From contig NC_016457.1 in NCBI RefSeq assembly GCF_000226115.1, positions 5,084,001 through 5,148,000 of the forward strand: a stretch of 64,000 nt of DNA, in the 5' to 3' direction. A program made the position numbers and the translations under genes. This DNA comes from Thermothielavioides terrestris NRRL 8126 (lineage: Eukaryota > Ascomycota > Sordariomycetes > Sordariales > Chaetomiaceae). Below, one piece after another: positions 56,191-64,000 of the stretch. The notes under the pieces are model-generated. The model saw only the letters and a list, made by a program, of their open reading frames with translations. It was not told where the DNA came from and made no database searches. The first letter of the stretch is position 1, and every line of letters begins with the position of its first letter.

Positions 56191-57856
56191 TTAGGCGGCG
56201 GTCTGCACGTCCGCCTCCCTCGGCTTCTTCTTCACCTCCAGCCCACCGCCGCCACCGCCGCTGCCGTTCCCGGCACGCGCCTCGACGTCGTCCTCCGCCT
56301 TGCGCTTCCTCCGCACCAGACCGGTCAGATCGGTGGCCTTCTGCCTCAGCTCCTCCGAGACGGACGCGGAAACCACCTCGCCCGCCTGCAGCAGCTGGCT
56401 CCTATTCCCGCCCTCGGGCGCCGCGGCGGCGGCAGCGGCAGAAGCAGCCGACGACAGGCCGCCGGCGGCGGAAGGAATGCCCAGCGCGGCCTTGAGGTCG
56501 ACGGGGGGCTGGCGCAGGTCGGCGAGGCGCTGCTCCATGTCGGCCAGCACCTCCTTGCCGTCGGCGATCTGCCGGCGCGCGGCCTCGTTGTCCTCCGGGC
56601 TGTGCAGCGTCGCCAGCTCGACCTCCTTGGCCTGCAGCTTGGCCTTGGTGCTGTTGATGGCGGCCTCGAGCTCGGCCGCGGCCTCGTCGCGCAGCGCCTG
56701 GTCGACTGTGTTGTTGTTGTTGTTGGTGGTGGTGGTGTCGGCGTCGTCGTCGTCGTCTTCGGGCGACTTGGTGACCGAGGCGAACTCGAGTGCTAGGGAG
56801 AGCTTGTAGTGCGCTTCGGCGATGATCTCGGACTCGAAGGGGTACAGCTCCTCTTTGTACTTGAGCGACGCGCGCGAGTCTGTGATGGCGCTTGCGTACC
56901 TTTAGGTGTTGGGGGGAAAGGGTGGGGAAGGAAGTATGTCAGCCTGCGAACAAGTCGAAAAGGATTTGCGGGGCGGCGGCGGCCGCCGCGGTGTTGGTCC
57001 TTCACGACCCAGCGACATACCTCTCGTTCTCGAGCGAGATTTCCGCAAGGAGATCGTGCGTGTCGGCCAGGCGCTCCTTGATGTGCCTGACCGTGGCAGA
57101 TTCGCCGACCTCGGCGGACTCCTTGCCCTTGCCCTTGCCTTGCTGCGCTTCGTCGTCTGCTTGGGCGGACTCGAGGCGCTTGTTGAGCAGGACGCGGGCC
57201 AGGTCGAGAACTTCGAAGGCTACCGCAAGATCGTCTTCCTCCTCCTCCTCCTCTTCTTCACCCTCGCCCTCCTCAGTCTCCTCATCTTCCTCGGAGTCAA
57301 CAAGGTTCTCGTCGCCCTCGAAGTGGAAGAGAGGCCTCTTCTGCTCGGCTATCGATGCCCCCCTTGTCTCTTGCTTTTTCGCTGCCTCCTGAGCAACATT
57401 CTCAGCGACGACCTCATCCAACTTGTGCTCCGCCTCGGCGCTCGCAGGTGCCGAGGAGCCGGTGACCGCGACCGCGTCGTCCTTCTTCTCGGCCGTGGCG
57501 GGCGCGCTCCCGTTGGTGGGCTTGGCCACCTTGGCCGGCTTCGGCTTGGCTTGCTTCTTCGCCTCTGGGGCCTTACCGCCGAGCACGTCGCTCTTGCTCT
57601 GGCCAACCTTGAACAGGGCGCGTCCGTAGAGGAACAGGATCTCGGCGTTCTCGGGGTTCATCTCGCCGTTCATCTCGGCCTGCATCTCGGCGGCCTGGGC
57701 GTACACCTCGGCGGCCTCATCATATTGCTTGTGGGCATAGTGCGCGGCGGCCTTGGCGCAGAGGTCGGCGAGCGACACGCGAAGGCTCTTGTCAGTCTCT
57801 TCCGGGTTGAGCTCGAGCGGCGTCGACACGCCGGACGCAGGCGCGGGCGTCGCCAT
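56191..57856 (-). CDS. NASP/Sim3/Hif1-type histone chaperone (SHNi-TPR)
   Basis: Two exons: 57856-57021 and 56899-56191 (121-nt intron), about 514 residues. TPR helices: CAKAAAHYAHKQYDEAAEVY (residues ~33-52), then NPENAEILFLYGRALFKVGQ, and after a long interruption DLAVAFEVLDLARVLL, then in exon 2 KYKEELYPFESEIIAEAHYK and LSLALEFASV. The interruption is a Lys/Ala/Pro stretch and a highly acidic run (DSEEDEETEEGEGEEEEEE), the hallmark of the NASP family, where the acidic insert in TPR2 contacts histones. The family escorts H3-H4 (or CENP-A in fission yeast Sim3) in the nucleus. The C-terminal part has coiled-coil helices (AELEAAINSTKAKLQAKEVE), an NLS-like RRKRK and poly-Gly. Divergent from the PPCDC gene. 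Confidence 0.9.
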
Positions 57857-58955
57857 TGCTACTGGGATCCGATGGGATCCAACGGGACAGGTAATAGCTG
57901 TGTGTCGGTTTCTCCCTGGGAGTATTGGCGAATGTGCTCCTGGGAGAATTTGTCAGATTGATAGCAGAGCGTTGCGCGGACGAATTGGTGTGAAATGATT
58001 CGACAAAGGTTGCGATCCGGTGGAAGCTCGCTCGAGTCGGCAGAAGGAGCATCTGACGCGCAGGCGCAGATCGGTTCGCTCAGGACGCGTCTCATTGGCT
58101 GTTTTCGTCTTCAACACGACCTCCCTGCACCTGTTGCAGCGCCACATGCCGCATTTAACAGCAGAGCTGGGTCAGCTGGGCATCAGAATCCAGACACTAT
58201 TACATTGGATACCCAATGCAAAGTGGTCCACCAGGTTTTGCTATGTATGGTGCAAACATTTCTTCGCGTTCTTACGTCCTTACGACACTCTTCGCGTTCT
58301 TACGGCACGACTGTTCCAGGACTGTGTGCGCGGAATACTTGGGAGGTCGGGTCCTGTTAATTGAGGGTTAGGGTTATGACGTAGTGGGCATGAGCTGTTG
58401 CAGCTCGCTCGGTGAGGGGCAGCCCGCTGCCCTACGTCACTACATCGTCAGCCGTCCAACAGTTGTGGGAGAGGCTCCAAGAAGCGAACAAAGCAGACGG
58501 GGGCATCGCCGTGCATGCCAGTGGCGATTTCGCCGTGGATGAAGGTATTCCAAGATTTAGCTGAGCTGGGCCTGCTGAGGTCGCTCGTTGGAGTTTGGTA
58601 GAATAACCTACAAGCAATTACAAAGCAGCAGCCGACGAGGGTTTCAGGTGTAGTGTAGTCTTTGCCTCCTCTCCACTCACACAGTCACAAGCACCTAATG
58701 ATTTGCATTCGATCAAGCACTCATAAAATGCGGGATTGCAGCTCATTGCGAACCAGAGCTCCAGCTCCTTAGTTATCTGTCCACACCTGGAAAGAAGCCC
58801 TCAGCGGCATAAGCGATCAATAACCACAACCGCTCGCTGGTCGCCGTTGGTCGCCATTGTTCTATCCATTTGCTCTTGCTCCTGCCGGCCCTACGTGACC
58901 TTCCCTCCCACTTACACAGTAGCCCATCGCGTGAACCAGTGGACCACAGCCCAAG
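57857..58955. other. Divergent promoter of NASP and PPCDC
   Basis: About 1.1 kb. Contains a direct repeat TCTTCGCGTTCTTACG (58261-58276 and about 58290-58304) and a two-unit telomeric-type GGGTTAGGGTTA at 58365-58376. No gene is seen. Confidence 0.5.
58365..58376 (+). repeat. Interstitial telomere-like repeat, two units
   Basis: GGGTTAGGGTTA matches two units of the fungal telomere repeat TTAGGG. Too short to be a telomere remnant; it could be a telomere-repeat-factor binding site. Confidence 0.6.
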
Positions 58956-60736
58956 ATGCTGCAGTCCGTCAGCGACCAACACGACGAGCACTATGAGGAC
59001 AGCCAGCGCGATTCCATCGAGGCTCTGGTCGCCGCCCGCAACGACGGGAAGAAGCACCTGCTGCTTGCGTAGGCCCGATTTTCCCTCGAGACTCCAAGAA
59101 GGCTTGAGACTGACAGCCAGACTGCATGCAGGGCCTCGGGCTCGGTGGCCACCATCAAGAGCAAGTCGAAGTCCCTTCCCCCTCCCCGGCTCCCGAGGGG
59201 AAAGAGTAGGGAAGACCCGCTCGTCTCCCAAGCCTAACATGCACCTGTCTCGCAGTCCCCGTGATCATCCAAGCCCTGGCCAAGTACGCCGGCGCGCTCT
59301 CAATCCGCGTCGTGCTGACCGAGTCGGCCACCCACTTCCTCCAAGGCCAGAGCGCCGAGCAGCCCACTGTCTCGTCGCTGCTGCACATGCCCAACGTCGA
59401 TGCCGTCTACCGCGACCGCGACGAGTGGGGGCCTCAGCCGTGGCGCCGAGGCGCGAGCATCCTGCATATTGAGTCCGTCGCCGCCTTTGTTCTTGTTTTG
59501 CCTGAACTCGTCAGTGTGCTGACCATGAGGATTCTCCGTGTGACTGGGACAGGTTGCGGAGATGTAGGTTCCAACTTTCAGCTTGGAAACGGTGACCGTT
59601 GTTGACAAACGGGTTGCGCAGGGGCCGACATACTCGTGGTAGCTCGTGAGTTGCTCGACACCGCTCCATGCAAGTCCACCGCCCAGCTGATCTTTTCACA
59701 GCACTCAGCGCCAATACATTAGCCAAGGTCTGTTGGATGGACAGCCGATTGATCCTGTCTCTCCCACTCGCTAACAAGTTCGCGCGGCCTAGGTCGTCAA
59801 CGGCATGTCTGACAACCTGCTCACCTCGGTCATCCGCGCCTGGGACACGGATGCCAGCGTCGACATGAAGAAGAAGCTCATCGTCGTTGCACCGGCCATG
59901 AACACGGTACGACCCGCGGTTCCCCTGAAATACCTTGGGTGACATACTAACTGAGCACCGCTGCGGTGCCCAGGCCATGTGGAGAAACCCCATCACGCAG
60001 AAACAGATAAGCGTGCTCGTAGACGACTGGGGCGTGAAGGAAGAAGAGTGCGTGACCGGGCAGACGCGCTGGATTACGGGTTGGTTCCAAGTCATCACAG
60101 TAAGCGCCATCCTGTCTGTCTGTTGAGCCTACCACCAGGCTGGTACTGACATCCCGTTGCAGCCGACCCGCAAGTACGTCCCCCTCCCTGGAAGGCCAGA
60201 TCTGGCCGCATCCCGTCCATCGAGTAGCAGCACCTCAATCCCCTCTTCCTAGCGTTCCAGACCATGAGCCCAAACTCTCACTGACGCGATTCCGCACACA
60301 GAACGCTAGCATGCGGCGACACAGGAGGTACGTCATCCCCAAACCATATCCCACATCCATTCTCCCTATCCAGCCACAACTCTTGCAAACACTAACGCTT
60401 ACCAATCCAGACGGTCAGTCTTGCTCCCCCCCCTAACCCCTTTCAGTCCTGGCCCAGCGAACGCGCCGCGCCAGGCTGGTGACGCAGTGCTCACGTCTCT
60501 CGCTCTCCTACGAACCAGATCAATCCTTCTACAACACCGGCGTGGAGGAGATACCGCCGAGCGATGGCGCTAACCCGCTCTACACAGGCGCCATGGCATC
60601 CGTCCCGTCCATCTGTGCCGTCATCGAGGAGAGGCTGGGTCTCGGCCCGGCCAGCGGCGGCAGCGGCGGCAACGGCGGCGGCGGCGGCGGGGAACCGCGT
60701 CAGGGCGGCGATGACGGCGCTAGTGCGAGTAGCTAA
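58956..60736 (+). CDS. CAB3: Phosphopantothenoylcysteine decarboxylase (Hal3/Cab3 family)
   Basis: Twelve exons by my reading: 58956-59068, 59132-59160, 59256-59472, 59553-59563, 59622-59645, 59702-59727, 59793-59906, 59974-60099, 60163-60173, 60302-60327, 60411-60413 and 60588-60736, about 282 residues. The FMN-dependent enzyme decarboxylates 4'-phosphopantothenoylcysteine to 4'-phosphopantetheine in CoA synthesis. Conserved parts: KKHLLLAASGSVATIKIP (flavin-binding start), catalytic His in ILHIELRRWAD (about His118), VVAPLSANTLAK, the substrate-clamp PAMNTAMW (about 174-181) and the active-site Cys in LACGDTGDGAMA (about Cys228). All catalytic residues are present, so it is a real decarboxylase, not only a Hal3-like phosphatase inhibitor. 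The C-terminus is a poly-Gly tail. The exon count is extreme for so short a gene; the second intron appears to be GC-AG. The N-terminal 30 residues are acidic and unlike bacterial forms. Exon 11 (3 nt) is the least certain; skipping it also keeps frame but removes a residue conserved in length. Confidence 0.88.
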
Positions 60737-61601
60737 ACTCGGTGTTTGTCGAGATTGATGGCGGTCGGTAAACTAGTTAGTAGCGATCTTTGTTTGGATC
60801 TCTGCAGGAACGGGGGAGCGGAAGTGTCTCTCCTAGATGTGCTAGCTATCTCTCCTGCACGATGTACTTCCCTTCGCTCTCCCACGCTGTGGATCTGTGA
60901 GCATTTGATCCTGAGGAGGAGCATGAAAAGAGAAGATTCTGGAGAAGGGACAACGTTTCTATAGCAGATGCCTGAGCCATTGGAAACAAGCCTAGGGTAG
61001 GGTTCTGGATAGCGCGACAGATACGGGGTTCACGTTGACATGAGGACGGTTTTCTCGGGGAAGGACCATTGCGTAACTATCTCGAGTCGTCATCACTCAA
61101 GCAACGCAAAACCAGGTTCGTAATTCAGTGATGTGCCATTGTATTGGGCAGGTAACAAGTAGTGTGACAAAGTAAGTCTATGGGTACAAGCGTGGCCTGA
61201 AGTCAGATTTACCCGCCGAAAAGGCCGCCCCACGCATTCGCGGTCATGATGTTCTCCCAATCATGCCAAACTCCAAATGTGACGACTCCCATTGTATCGG
61301 AGGACAGACGACGCCGCGGACAACCGAACGGTTCGTACGCTCCTTGCGGGATAAAACAAGTAAGGAAAAAAAAAAAAGGTCCATCGGAAAACAACGAGTT
61401 GGCCACATCCCCAACCAATACCGTGGCCGATAAACGCATGCCACCAGGACGGATAATGCTCCCGATCCTCAGGGGAGAAGAAATCCGACGGAGATTCCCA
61501 CGCGGCTGCCACGTGTTACAAGCAAAACGCCCGTATCCCTTCCGTCTTTGCCTGCAAATCACTGAAAAGCAACAAAAAAAGAAACCTCAGCGCCAGTCCG
61601 T
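60737..61601. other. Convergent 3' flanks
   Basis: Between PPCDC and the PNUTS-like gene. An A-run lies at 61365-61377. No gene is seen. Confidence 0.5.
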
Positions 61602-64000
61602 CTAATCGTGGCGGAAAGTACACTTGTCGCCCTTGGCGCACTGGCCCTTGGCATAAAAAGCGCACGGCTTGGTGCCGATCAGGCTGCGGTTGATGCCGCG
61701 GAGGTGGTCGGGGATGTTTTCGTTCTTGCCGCCGTTGTTGCGGCCCTTGGGTCCGCCGCGGTAGTGGTAATCCCTGTCCCTGTCCCTGTCGCGATCGCGC
61801 TCCCGGTCGCGGCCGTAGCCATCGCGCTCTCGCTCCTGGCCGTACATCTGCCCGTAGGCATCCCGTTCCTGGTGGGACTGGCCGTAGCCTTGGCCGTAGC
61901 CGTCGCGGTCCGGTCGGGAGGCGCCGTAGCCCTGGGTTGCCTGGCCGTACGGATTCGCGGCCTGGTAGGCACTCTGCGCCGGCTGGGTCTGCGTCTGGCC
62001 TTGGCTTTGGCCGGACACCCACTTGATCACGTTGAGGAGGTATTGCGCGTCCTGGGGATTAGCCGGGGCGGGAGCCGCGCCCTGAGCCTGGTTGCCGCTG
62101 GCCAGAGCAGCCATCAAAGCCTGGTGCAGCTGGCTGTTGGGGTCGGCGGCAGCAGAGGCATGCTGGGGCTGGCCTGCGGCCTGTTGGTTGCCAAGAGCAG
62201 CAAGGATGCTTGCCAACTGGCTGTTCGGGTCGGCTGTCTGCTGTTGCTGTTGTTGGGCGGCCGGCAGGGCTTGAGCCTGCCCATACGGGTTGGCGGCTTG
62301 AGCGTACGGGTACTGCTGATGACCATACCAGGCATGTTGCTGCTGCTGTTGCTGGGCCGCATAGTACTGAGCCCAAGCGGCCGAGTAGTCCGGTGCGCTA
62401 GCTTGGGTGCCCTGCGCAGCGGCGGCAGCTGTCGAAGGGACCTCTTGCTGCACGGACTGGGGAGCTTGGACGGCGGACTGCACCGGCTTCTCAGCCTGGT
62501 TGGCTCGCACGGATGTGGCTACTGCCTTCAGACCCTCCAGCACCTTCTGGAGCCTGGCCTCGTTGGCAGGGTTTGGCTCCGTCGCCTTGGAAACTTCGCG
62601 GTGATACGGATGGGGGTCCTTCCAATTCTTAACCCGGTCGGAACCGAGAAGCTCGAGCGCGCGCTGGTCGCGCTGACCTGCCACTGCAGGGTCATACCAG
62701 GAGCTGGGATCCAGGTCAGCGGATTGCCGGGAGCGCTCTTCCGGCTGGCGAGCAGATCTAGACGAGTCGGCAATGGAATCGACAGATCGGAGAGGCTTGT
62801 TGAAGTCGGCATAGTTGGCGGCGCTGCCCTCGAAAAGCGAAGGCGACGGCAAACGGGGTGGCGATCTCGGAGTGGGCGGTATGTCGGCTTTGGTGTGGTA
62901 GATGGCCATCAGTTCCTTGGACTCTCGCTCCCTCATGACTTTCTGCTCTTCGGTCTCGAAGGCCCTCAGTCCACCTCTCGTGACGTAAGTCTGCTCCATC
63001 TTCTCTTGGGGGATGTGCGCAGCGAAGTCGATGGCCGTAGGCTCCTCCCACTCGCCGTCGGTCAGGTCGGTGGTTACGATCATGCCGTTGCCACCGTGAA
63101 GCCGCCTCATCATCTCGCTCTCCTCGCTGTTCTTGTACCGGCCGTCGGTCCGGACGTTGCGGGCCATGGTGCTTTCCGCGATCTCGTCGGGGTGCCGCGT
63201 AAACTCGCGGATTTGAACGAGTGCATCGCCGCTCTTGAAGGCGACCCTTAGACCCCGGCGGCGCTCCTTGCGAAGGCGACGTTCCCGCTCCTCGGGCGTT
63301 TCATTCGGATCCGGAGCACTGGCCTTCGTGGTACCGGTTTCAGGAGTCTCAATTGTTGGCTCTCCCTCGATATCCTTCATTAACCCCTTGAACCAGGACG
63401 GGGAATCATTGCTGGCCGTTGCCGTAGGTTCAGGCTTGGCGGCCTTTTCAGCGGGCGACGCAGTCGTCGCAGTCTGCGACGGCTGTGCCTTGGTTGTCGC
63501 CGCCACTTTCGAAGCGTCGGCCCTTGGGATCGGCGCCGCCTTGTGTGCCGGCTCGGGCTTCGTCGCAGGCTTGGGCGCTGGACGTGCCTTGCCGGGAAGC
63601 AGAAGTCCGGATCGCGGCTTGGCCTGCGCAGCCGCGGGCGCCGAAGCCGTCGCGGTCGTGGACGGCTTCGCAGTTGGCGCCTTGCCGGCGGAGGCTGGCA
63701 GCGGCTTTGCGGCACCCGACGATGCCTTGACGCCGCCCGCGGATGCGCTACCCATGGTGGGTTTTTTGGATAGGCGCGCTTCGACGCCGGCAGCATCGTC
63801 TTCGCGGGAGCGCTTGAGACTCGCCGCGGCTGGAGCCTCCTTCGCGGATGGCTTCGCTGCAGCTTTGCTGGGCTCACCATTGGTCGCCATATTTTTCGAA
63901 GAGGCTGGTGCGGAGGAGAGTTTTTTCGAGTCGGCGCTCGAGGTGGCGGATTTTGGGGTGGAAGACGCGTTCGTCTTTTCCGCGTCGCTTCCCGGAGCTG
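61602..64000 (-). CDS. PNUTS-like PP1 regulatory/CCCH zinc-finger protein (partial, 5' end outside)
   Basis: The frame is open from the stop at 61602 to the right edge. An in-frame ATG lies at 63890, but the coding-like frame continues upstream without a stop (SKKLSSAPASSKN precedes that Met), so the true start is probably outside the window. More than 760 residues are visible. The Ala/Lys/Pro-rich first part has an NLS-like LKRSRED. Then comes RRGLRVAFKSGDALVQIREF at 63260-63200: RVAF fits the RVxF docking motif for protein phosphatase 1, and its spacing to the following IREF resembles PNUTS (PPP1R10; Ppn1 in fission yeast), a subunit of the PP1 module of the 3'-end processing machinery. A long Gln/Ala-rich tract and RDRERDRDRD repeats follow. 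The C-terminus is a C-x7-C-x5-C-x3-H zinc finger (PCAFYAKGQCAKGDKC, then FRH), also at the C-terminus of human PNUTS. Whether an N-terminal TFIIS-like domain exists cannot be seen. Otherwise: a generic fungal CCCH protein. Confidence 0.8.
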   Translation of the reverse strand, partial: APGSDAEKTNASSTPKSATSSADSKKLSSAPASSKNMATNGEPSKAAAKPSAKEAPAAASLKRSREDDAAGVEARLSKKPTMGSASAGGVKASSGAAKPLPASAGKAPTAKPSTTATASAPAAAQAKPRSGLLLPGKARPAPKPATKPEPAHKAAPIPRADASKVAATTKAQPSQTATTASPAEKAAKPEPTATASNDSPSWFKGLMKDIEGEPTIETPETGTTKASAPDPNETPEERERRLRKERRRGLRVAFKSGDALVQIREFTRHPDEIAESTMARNVRTDGRYKNSEESEMMRRLHGGNGMIVTTDLTDGEWEEPTAIDFAAHIPQEKMEQTYVTRGGLRAFETEEQKVMRERESKELMAIYHTKADIPPTPRSPPRLPSPSLFEGSAANYADFNKPLRSVDSIADSSRSARQPEERSRQSADLDPSSWYDPAVAGQRDQRALELLGSDRVKNWKDPHPYHREVSKATEPNPANEARLQKVLEGLKAVATSVRANQAEKPVQSAVQAPQSVQQEVPSTAAAAAQGTQASAPDYSAAWAQYYAAQQQQQQHAWYGHQQYPYAQAANPYGQAQALPAAQQQQQQTADPNSQLASILAALGNQQAAGQPQHASAAADPNSQLHQALMAALASGNQAQGAAPAPANPQDAQYLLNVIKWVSGQSQGQTQTQPAQSAYQAANPYGQATQGYGASRPDRDGYGQGYGQSHQERDAYGQMYGQERERDGYGRDRERDRDRDRDRDYHYRGGPKGRNNGGKNENIPDHLRGINRSLIGTKPCAFYAKGQCAKGDKCTFRHD

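Noticed and set aside
1..64000. Transposons, RIP-mutated AT-rich blocks, CRISPR arrays, operons
   Set aside because: No transposase or reverse-transcriptase frame, no long AT-rich block, no regular spacer array; gene spacing and introns are eukaryotic.

Overview
This window is nuclear DNA of a filamentous ascomycete, most likely a Sordariomycete of the Sordariales/Chaetomiaceae type. The inference rests on high GC, compact genes with 55-120 nt spliceosomal introns (GTRNGT donors, CTAAC/CTGAC branch points, YAG acceptors), long untranslated intergenic stretches, and protein families typical of that group: a fungal-type mL58, an Hrp1 with a Gln/Met/Gly-rich tail, an isocitrate lyase with a fungal exon pattern, and an AidB-like peroxisomal acyl-CoA dehydrogenase. 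There are no operons, rRNA genes, recognisable transposon ORFs or AT-rich (RIP-like) blocks.

Layout from left to right. 1-11 kb: an unrecognised low-complexity protein (minus), mitochondrial ribosomal protein mL58/MRPL20 (plus), and an F-box-like Cys-rich protein (minus). 12-15 kb: a multi-exon family-2 glycosyltransferase of the inner-membrane, DDG/DSD/ED/RW type. 15.5-17.7 kb: an AidB-like acyl-CoA dehydrogenase ending in the peroxisomal signal SRL (minus). 19-22 kb: an ERCC6L2-like SNF2 ATPase. 24.5-26.4 kb: isocitrate lyase. 26.4-42.1 kb: a gene-poor region holding one large, repeat-rich, uncharacterised regulator-like locus (33.4-37.2 kb) with long apparent leader and trailer. 42.1-46.8 kb: a cytochrome P450 with a microsatellite-coded insertion and a SAP-like membrane protein. 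47.8-55.5 kb: a PhyH-family dioxygenase, Hrp1 (minus, with a 1.3-kb intron), and a Gyp1-type TBC RabGAP with tiny 5' exons. 56-60.7 kb: a NASP/Sim3-type histone chaperone (minus) and a very intron-dense phosphopantothenoylcysteine decarboxylase. 61.6-64 kb: a PNUTS-like CCCH protein (minus) cut by the right edge.

Functionally this looks like ordinary housekeeping and accessory chromosomal sequence, not a cluster. Peroxisomal/C2 metabolism is represented twice (acyl-CoA dehydrogenase, isocitrate lyase) and RNA 3'-end/transcription control twice (Hrp1, PNUTS-like). Divergent promoters are shared by acyl-CoA dehydrogenase/SNF2, Hrp1/Gyp1 and NASP/PPCDC. The most unusual signals are in gene structure: a probable 3-nt microexon, two 11-nt exons and a GC-AG intron in the PPCDC gene, a 10-nt exon and a NAGNAG acceptor in the RabGAP gene, and the long Hrp1 intron. 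The 33-39 kb locus is the best candidate for undescribed biology. All exon boundaries were read by eye from splice consensus and frame; none is transcript-confirmed.
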